DNA from: Elymus sibiricus
Taxonomy: Eukaryota; Streptophyta; Magnoliopsida; Poales; Poaceae
Assembly: GCA_039707655.1 (NCBI GenBank)
Contig: CM077672.1
Location: 457,290,390-457,354,389, forward strand
Direction of reading: 5' to 3'
Length of the DNA stretch: 64,000 nucleotides
Shown here: piece after piece, positions 48,464-58,769 of the stretch
How positions within the stretch are numbered: position 1 is the first letter of the stretch
Layout of the letters: the number at the start of each line of letters is the position of its first letter
Made by a program: the position numbers and the translations under genes
The notes under the pieces: model-generated
What the model was told of the DNA's origin: nothing
Seen by the model: only the letters and a program-made list of their open reading frames with translations
Database searches by the model: none

Positions 48464-49395
48464 AAATATGCCCTAGAGGCAATAATAAAGTTGTTATTAT
48501 TCAATTATCATGTTTATAATTAAGTTTATATTTCTGTGCTATGATGCAATCAATCTTGAATGTGAAATTCGGTTGAAAACTTATTTGCATGTGTGGAAAG
48601 ATAAACACCAAATAGATCCCTAGTCCGGCATCTAGATTAGCTCATGTATTATTGATATTCTGTTTTCCTAACCATGGGCATTTTTATTGTAAAAACAATA
48701 ATGAGAACACATTGTTATGGCCAAAATGGTGTTGGATGGACCCAACTTATGAAATACTATGAGATCACGTCGTCAATATGTTGTCGGTATTTTCGTATGA
48801 AGTGTTAACGTTTAATTGCGTCCTTAGACCATGAGGATTTTGTATACCTAGATATCCGATGGTTGCTTTGGGGTTGTCAAACGTCACTCCTTAACCGGGT
48901 GATTATAAAGGTAGCTTTCGGATATACCGAAAAAATATGTTAGGTGTTTGATATGTCAAGATTGAGATTCGCTCCTTCGACGATGGATAGATACACTCTG
49001 GGCCCACTCATTATTATGATGTCCATCGACGCTTGGCCAAGCATAGTGGCTAAGGTGTTAGCCACAAGGACATCAGAATACGGTAACAATAAAAGAGTAC
49101 AAACCGGTAACGAGAATAACTAGGTATTGTGATCAAAGTGTTGACCACGAGGATGTCGGAAAAGCCTCGTCTCGGGTTTTGTAACATATTGCGAAGCAAT
49201 GGGAATCGAATGCGATAACAAAAGATTCGCTCGAATAAAGATCTTCGTTGGTATGCAGGAATTATTATGAGTATCCAGATCTCGCTAATAATTATTGATC
49301 GGAAAGTGTTCCAGACATGTCTGCATATTATCGAACCTGTAGGGTCACATGCTTAACGACTAGCGATTTTAATAGAACTAGGAGATAATGGAGAA
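48464..49395 (+). mobile_element. Truncated Angela/BARE-type LTR, plus orientation
   Basis: It opens gagaaatatgccctagaggc followed by aataataaa, the start of this LTR group. It follows the order of the full LTR seen (in reverse) at 25938-23900, including the tgctttggggttgtcaaacg region and tagggtcacatgcttaacg. It is strongly diverged from that LTR. It lacks the first bases, the TATA half and any internal region. It is an old solo or truncated LTR. Confidence 0.75.
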
Positions 49396-49849
49396 AGAGA
49401 GGAGCTTCTGAAAGCGTTTCAGATGACCCTGGAAGTCTTTCGAGGTGATGAAAATGCACAACATGCAATATACATCCATATCTATCGGAAATCCAATTTG
49501 GCTCTAGGAAGCATATGCTCATGCGCGCCCAAAATGTGTTTTTCAAATGTAAAAAAAAATTCATTATATGTGTTAATCATCACACCAAAATGCTACCTGC
49601 AAATTTTTAGGGGAAAAGCTTAAGCATTTTGACCAGTAAAAAAACAAGTCGAAAGATAGCATTTAATTTTGTTTTTTCATTGATGAAGCTGTTTTTTCAT
49701 TGATGAAGCACCGCTATCCTATTTTGCATCAAAATTGTCAAGCACGCTTGTTACACTAACATGAACATCTACAAAAAAAAAGTTCAGAATTTTAAAAATT
49801 CATTTTTTATTTATTTTGATTTTACTGTTCACCCCCCAAAGCCAAATCG

Positions 49850-50966
49850 GCAGTCTAAAACTTTAAAATATTACGATTTTACCTGTTCAGCACCCACCAG
49901 AGCATGTGACCGAGACAAGGCACCTCAAACAAATAGGAACGACCACGAAAAATGCACTCAAGACCATCAGGCTAGAAGCATTTAGTTCATTGTTCAACCC
50001 ACACAAGGTCTGCACCATGCGCTGTTACGGTGTTACCTACCACTTCTATCTAGGTTAAAAATCCCGCTACACCGAGACCGAAAGTGTGATGACTCTACAT
50101 GCAACCGGCACGAAACTTCAGTAGCCGAGTCTCCAGCATCAGCGAAGAAATTGCTTCTCTAACAAACTGCAAAAGAAACAAACATATTTGACAGGTCAGC
50201 ATTTATACGGATAGATCAGAACTGTATACAAGAGCATTTTATTTAGTATATTACAGAACTTTATACAAGAGCATTTTACTGAGGCAGGACAAGCAGACCT
50301 TTGCGAAGAGAGCAGAGGATATAAGACAACAAGGAAAACTATCCTGACAGTTTCTACAAGTACATCTCCGATGTCAATCGATTAGTTTGGGCATTTGGCA
50401 ACAGAGAAGTCCCAGACTTCATGAATAAACTGCAGCTCCCCATGTACTTCATAGCTAGCATAAGTAACAAAATAAGGTTCGATGCTCGAAATCTCAAACC
50501 AATAGGGAAATGGGAGAAACGGCCAGTGCGTTCCGTGAAAAGATCTAACTCCAGTGCTGGAAATGCAGTTATTTTTCAGTTTTGGGCTGAGCATCCCATG
50601 TCCCTCTGCCCCGGTCGCCATGTTCACGCCTCCTGCGTTTGTGTCATGCTTTGTACCACCTCCTGTACTCACTCTTAACTTCTTCTATCAATGGAATGAT
50701 ACGCAAGCTTTGCGTATTCGCGGGAAAAAAATAATGCAGTTATGTTTGTTCGTAACTCCATAAGCAAGCGGGTTTGTATTTATTTTTTTATCCGCGAACT
50801 GAGCTTAACCAATTATGAAATCGGTGCATCGGCAAAGATAAAGACGTATTGAATTCAAGTATTCTACCTAGGCAAACGATGGTAAGGAATTCAACCTAGG
50901 CAAACAATGGTAACAACAATGTACCTGCGCTCTGATCGAACATTGTGTTGGAAGCACACATCTTCA
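49850..50966 (-). other. 3' flank of B3 copy 2, homologous to the tandem unit
   Basis: This stretch aligns along its length with one 1.245-kb unit of the array (caacccacacaaggtctgca, gtctccagcatcag, ctcgaaatctcaaaccaata) but with many differences. At about 49905-49990 it joins the sequences that in block one are split between 28345-28369 and 38578-38660. It therefore preserves the state before the LINE insertion. Confidence 0.75.
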
Positions 50967-52494
50967 CTACTGTTCATCCTCGGAGTCATCGGAAGTTTGG
51001 TTGCTTTCATAGTCTGGGTTTGCTCTAAAATTGTAGACCTGCATCATTTACATAACAAATGAGATTGCACAATATGCACTTAGCAGTGAGATAAAACGAC
51101 CTCCTCACGATTAGGCCTTAAAAGAATCCCCTCCATTATCTAAAAGATATAACTGGACAATCAAAGGCCTATATGAATGAAATAATTCCTAGAGGCCCTT
51201 TTAGATATGGTTGGAATGAAGGTATGTACAGTAGGTATGCTGAGCAATAGCAACGTTTCCTGCGAACTGTGTGCAGAATTAATTTGCAGTCCAAACAGGC
51301 CGAATTTCTCATCTATGAATTAGCAGACACAGCTCACCAGTCTCAATAATGGATATGGCATATAACCAACTTTATAATTTAAACCTAAGACATACGGAAA
51401 ACAATGAAGTTTGATACTACGCAATGACGCTCCTTGCGATACAGGTTTTTCTCATGTATATATACTTAAAGACCATTGTTTCGACAGATGAACGCATTAA
51501 CGAGTACGAGACCACCAAGCAACTTTCAGGAATGTTTAAGCATCGCAAGGCCGCATTTGGAACAAAAGGAATTCCACATGAAAACAAGTTATATATGCAC
51601 TCGCACTGAATGTGGAGTTCCTAAAAGTAAAAGTACAGCGTTTTTTACCCATGAGACGGAGGGCATGCTGAATCTCACCTTGAACATTGCCCTCTCTATC
51701 AGCTGGAAAACCAAGCAATCGCCATTTTCAAGGTCATGGTGGACGGCAAACTCTCTCCACCCCTTACTGAGGTAGCAGTGTCTGCCCTGTTTGCTGGCAT
51801 TGCACAGCATGTGGAATTCGTCATCCGCCTCATCCACCAAGACGACTGCCTCATCGTGCGCCGGGAGGTACTCGATGAAGTGCTTCGGGATCATCTGTCG
51901 CAACGAATATAACCCAAAAAAAATAAAAATCAACAATCATCCGATCCAAGAACCACATTGCCTCACATCCAGTGGAAGTTTTCTTGCTCCAATACCATCG
52001 GTTTTGCCCTGCTGGCGCAGATGTGGGTCATGGTCTTGACGAAGGCGGGCCGCCGAATGCGGTGAATCCGCGCTGGAGCTCCTCGGCCTTGGCGACAGCG
52101 GCGGCCCTCTGTTCGTCGGTCGGTCCTTTCCAAATACGAGCGTCATATGCGGCGTACACTCCCTGGTCGTCGCGCTGCTGCGCGCCCTTGAGGTAGTTGG
52201 GCTGCTCCGGGAGGCTGGCGACGCGGCCGGACCGCCGGAGCTCGCCGGGGCCCGGGGCCTTCCGCTTCTGCGACACCGAGGCGGCGGACGAGTCATATAT
52301 ACGGGGAAAAAGGAGATGGAAGACCGCAGCCAAGGAAGAAGGGAGAGGAACTGACGGACCGGCCTGGGCTTGGGCCTGGCGGCGGCCTCGCGGACGGCGG
52401 CGGAGAGGTGGTGCAGGCGGAGCTCCTCCAGCTTCCGGCGGTTCTCCTCCATCTGTCTCCGGCGCTGCTCCTCGTACGAGTTCGATTCCGCCAT
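50967..52494 (-). pseudogene. Second B3-domain gene, frameshifted
   Basis: Paralogue of the gene at 44402-45783. Exons on the minus strand are 52360-52494 (MAESNSYEEQRRRQMEENRR), 51996-52267, 51679-51894 and 50967-51038 (tail RANPDYESNQTSDDSEDEQ). Donors and acceptors match those of copy 1. Exon 2 is 272 bp instead of a multiple of three. Near 52070 the plus strand has gaatccgcgctgg where copy 1 has gaatccggcgcttg, a 1-base loss. The frame then ends after about 15 wrong residues, before the B3 domain. Exon 3 and exon 4 remain open, with GWREFAVHHDLENGDCLVFQ intact, so decay is recent, or the base is a sequencing error. Confidence 0.85.
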
Positions 52495-52639
52495 TGCCTT
52501 CTCGATTCGGCTTCCTCTTTCTCCCCCTTGCTTCTTCTTGGGTGATTTCCAGCTGCCCTGTTGCCTGCTCTCGATCTGCGAATTGGACTGGGCAGGGAAT
52601 GCGGAAAAGTGCCGCGGACTCGTCTCTTGTCGACGTGTG

Positions 52640-53125
52640 ACCAAACCTGGCCACATGGGCCGGCCCGGCCCGGCTCGACTGTAAAAGGGCCTGACACGAC
52701 ATGACCTGAAGGCCTGGTCACGGGGATCAGCCCGACATGGCAGTTATAAAGGCCGGCCTGACCCGGCACGGCTGCGAGCCGGCCCGCGTGCCTTTTCGTT
52801 TTGTGGGCCATTTCGGTCTAGAAAATTAAGGAAAAAATACAGAAAAAACTAAAAAGTTAATAAATAAATAATGTAAAGAATTAAGAAAATGAAAATATTA
52901 AAAAATATAGAAAAAAAATCATAATTACAAGGCGGACGGGCCACGCCGGATTGTGTCATGTCGTGCCGCCCCGCAATTAAAAGGGTTGTGTCGTGCCCAG
53001 CCTTAAGGCTTGCATTTTAGAATTGACCTTGTTCCGTGGCGGGCGAAAGGCCGGCCCGGCCCTTTTAATTGCATGTCGAGCTGGGTTGAAATTCCATGCC
53101 CATGGCCGGCCCGCGGGGCATGCCC
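52640..53125. mobile_element. GGCCCGGC-rich foldback element upstream of B3 copy 2
   Basis: Both edges are packed with ggccggcccggc-type motifs (52655-52790 and 52930-53120) in inverted arrangement around an AT-rich core with aaaatac-like runs. The look is that of a non-autonomous hAT-like element. The outer ends were not fixed. It starts about 150 bp before the copy 2 start codon. Confidence 0.45.
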
Positions 53126-53277
53126 CATATGGACAGGTTTGCATGTAACCGCACCTTTGCGTTTTGCCCCTCCAACGAACTAGATTACCATCAAACACTT
53201 GATCATAAAGGCGCGCGTTATGGCGTCCGTCTATATTTTTTTTAGGACCATGGCCATCCATGTTGATAAATGATGTA

Positions 53278-53333
53278 CTCACTCTGTCCACATATTGAAT
53301 ATAATAAGATCTTATATTGTGAGACAGATGGAG
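53278..53333. mobile_element. Very short Stowaway-like MITE (56 bp)
   Basis: ctcactctgtccacatat at the left and tgtgagacagatggag at the right form inverted ends around the palindromic core taataagatcttata. TA lies on each side. It is probably a strongly deleted Stowaway. Confidence 0.6.
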
Positions 53334-54289
53334 TATATGCTAATTAAAGAATACTCCGATGCTATAACTATCTAAGATAATTTGTATTGGTCAAATGGAT
53401 CATATTGTAATGTAAATACACATACATGCAATGTTAATTTATAGTCTTTGAAGATATTAACACCTCAAATGCCTTTGTTGCACCCCATAGCAACACCTCA
53501 AATGCCTTTGTTCGCCCCATAACAACACCTCACTCCTTTGCAAAACTATAAACAACCAGATACCTGTGTAGCACCCTGGGACAATTCTATGCAGATCTAG
53601 CATCCTCCGCATCATATCAATCCTAAGGTGCCACCTTCACAGAACGAACACATCGAAACATGCACGCCATGTGATGATACAGTCGATATCATAATACAGA
53701 CAACGAAATAATCCACAACAACAACAAGTATACATATACAACAACTCTGAGGATTCAGGTTTAATGAATGAATACAATCAGGCTATTTCAACCAAGATAC
53801 AACTCATACAACAAAAGTGAATTATACCTTAGTCAGGTAAGAATGCAAATTGCCTTAAAAAGGCTTAAACAAAAGCAAAAGGGGACCACTGTCTGTGGGA
53901 TAACTGGCTAACATCGTCCATCAGCAATCCTGAACTACTGCGGCTGGGTGGCAGCAATCCAAGAAAAAAAGTAAATTAAGCAAGGCGAATACTCAGTTAT
54001 ACTCGCAAGACTTACATAGAGCTAGAACTATTGTATGCAACATATTTCAAAGAAAGGGGCATAGTGGTTAAGGGGCGCAAACACATAAGCATTCTGCAGA
54101 GACACGCTACAACTCACATTTATTGTAGATAAGAAGAGGGAGTGCATAGAAGTAAATGGGCGTGGTTAACTACTCTATTCACCTACCTACCGCAAACATA
54201 ACACGACCTTGTCTTCCCTTTGCATCTCCCACGAGCAAGAACCCACAAGGCACTCACACAGTTGGCGAGTTTTATTTACAAAGGTACCG
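53334..54289. other. No gene identified; short tandem repeat at start
   Basis: The phrase aacacctcaaatgcctttgt recurs at about 53459 and 53491, with a third partial copy at 53523. From 53565 the sequence (tagcaccctgggacaattct onward) looks like a decayed retroelement terminal repeat, but no partner or coding part is present. Confidence 0.35.
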
Positions 54290-54451
54290 CTTCGTTGGTC
54301 TCTCCATAGTATTTCATGGGCATGGAGAGTAGAGAAATGTATTTTGTTTCAAAATTATGTAAAACTTTAAAATAATGTTATTTTTAAAAAAAATCAAAAT
54401 TTCGGACGCCATGGAGCCGGGACGCTAAAAATCTCACTCATAAAGAAACTA

Positions 54452-54551
54452 CTCCCTCCGCCCCAAATTACTTGCTGTTCAAAAGGACGTATCCAACACT
54501 GAAATGCGTCTAGATATATCTATTTGAACGACAAGTATTTTCGGACGGAGG
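54452..54551. mobile_element. Stowaway MITE (100 bp) with TA duplication
   Basis: Left end ctccctccgccccaaattac, right end gtattttcggacggagg. TA is at 54450-54451 and 54552-54553. It interrupts the segment duplicated from 27935-28110, so it came after the duplication. Confidence 0.85.
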
Positions 54552-54714
54552 TAGTACTTTTTAGGAAGTTAGAGCATCTACAACCGCAATACCCAAAACC
54601 GGCCCCCAAAAGCCCACCAAAAACGTCTGCCACAACCATGAAACTCAAATTTCATACCTCAAATCCATAATACACATGAAAATAAAAACCTACGTACTAC
54701 GTACATAGGTAAAA

Positions 54715-55131
54715 CTACTCATCGTCTGAGATCTCGACGATCTCCGTGCACGGCGCCGGGTAGACAGGCAAGTGCGGAAGCTCCTGCGACTGCGGAGGCT
54801 CCGGCACCTCCTTCCCCTCCGCCTTCGCGTCCAGTTCGGCGAACAGCGCCTCTGTCGCCGCTTGTTCTTGCCGGATGAACTACCGGTTGGCCTCGACGCA
54901 GGCCTCGTCCTGGATGGACTCGAGGATGGTGGTCTACTCCGCCATCTTCATAGCTTGGGTGACCTCATACTCCGCCTCCGCGTCCGCCATGGCGAAGCCT
55001 GCAGCCGGCTCCGCCTCCTCCTCCATGGGCTCTGATTCCAGCAGCTGCTCCTCCTCCTCCTCCTCCCCCGCCACGCGGCAAGGAGCGAAGGAGGCGCCCG
55101 TCAGACCATCGGTCTCTCCGCGTCCCCGCAT
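54715..55131 (-). pseudogene. Acidic transposon-associated ORF, two stops
   Basis: The minus strand frame starts at an ATG at 55131 with a Glu-rich stretch. It reads AEAEYEVTQAMKMAE then TAG, ILESIQDEACVEANR then TAG, then QAATEALFAELDAKAEG and ends EIVEISDDE with a stop at 54715. Such short acidic proteins with a DALFAELDAE-like segment occur repeatedly inside Triticeae non-autonomous DNA elements. Function is unknown. The flanks (gagcatctacaaccgcaata on one side, cgtccgggcgtttggcc-like on the other) fit such an element. The two in-frame stops make it dead. Confidence 0.6.
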
Positions 55132-55292
55132 GGGCTCTATCTGTCAGTCCTACATGGCGGGCGTGCCCGGGCGCGTCCGGGTATCCCCATATGCACCCCA
55201 GATATGGGCCGGATATGGGGATTGCCGATCAGTCCGGGCGTTTGGCCCGTCTATAGGGAGCCCCGTTGGGTGGCCAAAAAGTTTATTTAGTA

Positions 55293-55450
55293 CTCCCTCC
55301 GTTTCTAAATATAAGTCTTTGTAGAGATTTCAATACAAACTACATACGGATGTCTATAGACATATTTTAGAGTGTAGATTCACTCATTTTGCTCCGCATG
55401 TAGTCCCTTGTTGGAATCTTAAAAATACTTATTTTTAGGAACGGAGGGAG
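55293..55450. mobile_element. Stowaway MITE (158 bp) with TA duplication
   Basis: Left end ctccctccgtttctaaatat and right end its inverse (tttttaggaacggagggag). TA is at 55291-55292 and 55451-55452. The ends are of the type most common in wheat relatives. It sits at the left edge of the orphan B3 3' segment. Confidence 0.9.
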
Positions 55451-55454
55451 TACT

Positions 55455-56500
55455 ACGAACTGCTGATCAAGTCTAAGGGGGCTAAGACAAAAAGCATCGG
55501 GTCTAAGACAACCGAGAAACACTATCCTGACAGATTCTATGAGTGTATCTCCGATGTCGATCGACTAGTTTGGGCATTTGACAAAAGAGAGGTCCCAGAG
55601 TTCATGAATAAACTGCAGCAGTTCACTGTGTATTTTCATAGCTACCACAAGTAACAAAATAAGGTTTCGAGCAACCTCAAACCAATAGGGAAATGGAAAA
55701 ACGACCAGTGCGTTCCATGAAAAGATCTAACTCCAGTGCTGAAATGCAGTTATGTTTGTTCATAACTCATAAGCAAGCGGGTTTGTATTTTTCCTTATCC
55801 GCAAAGTCAGCTTAGCCAATTATGAAATCGGCGCATTGGCAATTGAATTCAAGTATTTAACCTAGGCAAACGATGGCAAGGGATTCAACCTAGGCAAACA
55901 ATGGCAAGGAATTCAACCTAGCCAAACCATGTACCTGCGCTCCGATCGAACTGTACGTGTTGGAAGCACACATCTTCTCTACTGTTCATCCTCACAGTCA
56001 TCGGAAATTTGGTCGCTTTCATAGTCTGGGCTTACTCTAAAATTTAGACCTGCATCATTTACATAACTAATGAGGTTGCACAATATGCACTTAGCAGTGA
56101 GATAAAACGACCTCCTAGGCCTTAAAGGAATCCCTTCCATTATCTAAAAAGATATAACTGTGGACAATTAAAGGCCTGTGAATGAAATAATTCCTAGAGG
56201 CCCTTTTAGATCTAGTTGGAATGAAGGTATATAAGGTAGGGATGCTGAGCAGTAACATTGTTTCCTGCAAAACTGTGTGTAGAATTAATAGGCAGTCCAA
56301 ACAAGCCTAATTTCTCATGTATGAATAAGTTGACACAGCTCATTAGTTTCAAACTTTCGATTATGTCTATGAAATATAACCCACTTTATAATTTAAACCT
56401 AAGACACAACAAAAAGCATTGAAGTTTGATCTACGCAATGACTAGTACGTAGTCCAGTTATTATGTAGACAAAACAGTTTTTCCACATGTATATAAACTT
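55455..56500 (-). pseudogene. Orphan 3' end of a B3 gene (third copy)
   Basis: The segment is homologous to the 1.245-kb unit and to 50270-51400 of copy 2. It contains the terminal-exon equivalent at 55979-56049 (71 bp instead of 72). A 1-base loss turns the first codons into GTC TAA, and the acceptor GCAG is still present. No exon 1-3 sequence lies upstream on the minus strand (56.5-64 kb). It is closer to copy 2 than to copy 1 (shared ctatgaaagc, gatgaacag). Confidence 0.8.
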
Positions 56501-56950
56501 ACATTTAAAAACCATGGTGAGTACGACACCACTGTTAAAAGAGATAGAGAGAAATTGGTGGAATCGATGTTTATTGCTTGAGCCTCGTGGGTATATATAT
56601 AGAATTACATGATCTTCTTGGAGTACAAGACAATCCAGAATACTTCCTAGTCTATCTTATGTTTCCAATCTAATCACGGACATTTTTTGAATCCGCAAAC
56701 ATTTTATGATTTCTTATTTTTTTGAATGCACATTTTTAAAATTTCAGAACTTTTTGTAATCCCCAATTATTTAATAGAAAAAACAAAAACAGAAAATAAA
56801 AAAGAAAAGGAAAAAAAAATTAAAAAACAGAGCCCTCGGACATGGGCTGGCCCAAACGGGCGCGCTGGGGGAGCGATGGGTGCGCGCACCGCTCCATATA
56901 GGAGCTCCCGCTATGTAAGACCAGTTTACGTAGGTCTCGCATTATTGCTA
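56501..56950. other. No gene identified
   Basis: AT-rich then GC-rich sequence. An A/T-biased tract of repeated gaaaaa units occurs at about 56775-56830. No motif-bearing frame was found. Confidence 0.4.
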
Positions 56951-57000
56951 CTAGTAGAATGCCCGTGCGTTGCCACGGCCATTTGAATTGTTTTGCTGGT
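56951..57000 (-). mobile_element. Helitron-type 3' terminus
   Basis: On the minus strand CCGTGGCAACGCACGG (a hairpin with a CCGTG/CACGG stem) is followed by GCATTCTA, CTAG and host T. This is the same arrangement as at 38083-38110 and 28794-28815. The element would extend to the right. Its 5' end was not found. Confidence 0.55.
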
Positions 57001-58208
57001 GTTATAGAATATAGTCATTCTAGTTTATATTATTAAGTACAAAGGTTATGTGATTGGTCTTCCACCGTCCTGCAAGAACATATAATCTTTTATAAGGCAT
57101 TCCATTTGTTGTTTGATAACAAGGCATCTCCCGTGTCCACGACCTTGGTCTTTTTTTTTGGGAGGGGGGGGGGGGGGGGGGGACATGATTGATTCAATGA
57201 CGTCTAATATCTTTAGACATGCATACATAATCTGTCGTCATGATATAACATGAGCCAAATCAGTTAAATACAAAAAACAGTTTGACAAAAGGAAAGAACG
57301 ATAGTCACGGTGAAAGTAAAAACCTTGTGGGATAATATTTATATGTACTTCTTTTTGGTTCGTTGTAGGCTATCACCATCTGCACAGCTTTTTGTTGTAT
57401 AAAACTTGGCGAATTTTGTCCCCTTCCAACGACGTCGCCTCAGGACCCTTGTCAATGGATTCTTTTTAACGTCGACAGAATTCATCTCTATCTGTCTCAT
57501 ATTCTACATAAATAAACATATATAGAAATACACCTTTTGAGTATTATCATGTGCAACATACACACAAAGAAGAACAATTATTCGTATGCACCTCTTCTGG
57601 TTGTTTCAAATTCGATGAGTTTTCAGTCCAGTCCATCATCGATACGTTAGTGCCAATGTCTACCCGTCTACATTTTCAAAACATCATCCAAATCCATCAA
57701 TTTTTATCTCTGATCTACAAAAGTGAAACACACAAACATATATTAGAATAAGAAATCAGATACGATGTCATTCGAAATATATAGTCGTTATAAATAGTAT
57801 AGTGAGTGGCATCCAAGTTTGAGTAAACTGTAGGTTCCCCACAAGAAAAAAGAGTAAACTGTAAGTTCACCTATAAATCACTTGCTGATGATTATTCTCG
57901 ACAATTTACTGTTTAGGGTATGTTATATTTTTCACTATAAAAATATTAGAATAAAAATTTAAATACGATGAGATACAAAAAATATACTATTCATCATAAA
58001 TAGTAGAGTGAGTGTCATCCTAATTTTAATAAATTGTAAGCTCACATGTAAATCACGTGCTGATGATTATTCTCGGGAATTTACTATTTAGGGCATGTTG
58101 CATTTCTGTCGTCATGATATAACAATGGGCCAAATCATTATAAGAAAATATGTTGCATTTCTCTCACAGCAAACAACCACTTTCTTCTAAAAAAAAAGCA
58201 AACACGCG
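57001..58208. repeat. Intergenic sequence with imperfect 205-bp duplication
   Basis: The stretch from attagaataagaaatcagat (57741) recurs from about 57947, sharing atagt(a/t)(t)agtgagtg(g/t)catcc and gctgatgattattctcg. A G run of about 18 occurs at 57164-57181. Shorter repeats of catgatataaca..gccaaatca occur at 57239 and 58114. No gene was seen. Confidence 0.6.
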
Positions 58209-58579
58209 CTATTCGTCACCCTGGGTGAGGAATAGTTATTCTTCACCCCCTCTATATACCATCAATGCACCATATTTTTACGTCCCGTAATTTTTTTCTT
58301 ACTTAATACTTAAAAAGATAACGTAAGAAAATATTAAATCGCTGTAAAAAATATTTTACTCTATGTAAAGTTACGAACATAAATACTTAGTGTAAAATAC
58401 ACATAAAATGCAAATTTTCTGGTCTTGTTACCTATATTTTTGTTATCTTATGCCAAATTTTACATAATGAATCAATATGCATGTAACTATTTCTATACAA
58501 AATGAAATTTATTTATGAAACAATCGTAAGATTACCACGGATGAAGAATAACTCATTCTGCACCCTGGGTGATGAATAG
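58209..58579. mobile_element. Inverted-repeat MITE (371 bp)
   Basis: The left end is ctattcgtcaccctgggtga and the right end, on the minus strand, is ctattcatcaccctgggtgc. The inverted repeats extend for about 40 bp through gttattcttcacc. The interior is AT-rich and non-coding. The superfamily is undecided because no clear target duplication was found. Confidence 0.75.
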
Positions 58580-58582
58580 TAT

Positions 58583-58585
<3 letters not shown>

Positions 58586-58636
<51 letters not shown>
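58586..58636. repeat. (AT)n microsatellite
   Basis: About 25 uninterrupted AT units directly follow the MITE at 58209-58579. The tract is likely length-variable. Confidence 0.9.
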
Positions 58637-58639
<3 letters not shown>

Positions 58640-58769
58640 CCGTTTTTCCTTAAGAAATGCAGGCAGCCGCTCCGTTCCGTCTTATCCTATAAAATAACAC
58701 TCCACTCCTCTCACTATCTGACCACAAGCCGTCACGCTCACATCTCTCCCCCCACGGGTCGCCGCCGCC

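Noticed and set aside
52028..52811. Alternative minus-strand frames of 172-239 codons through B3 copy 2
   Set aside because: They read through introns and the upstream GGCCCGGC element. The spliced model is supported by direct comparison with copy 1.
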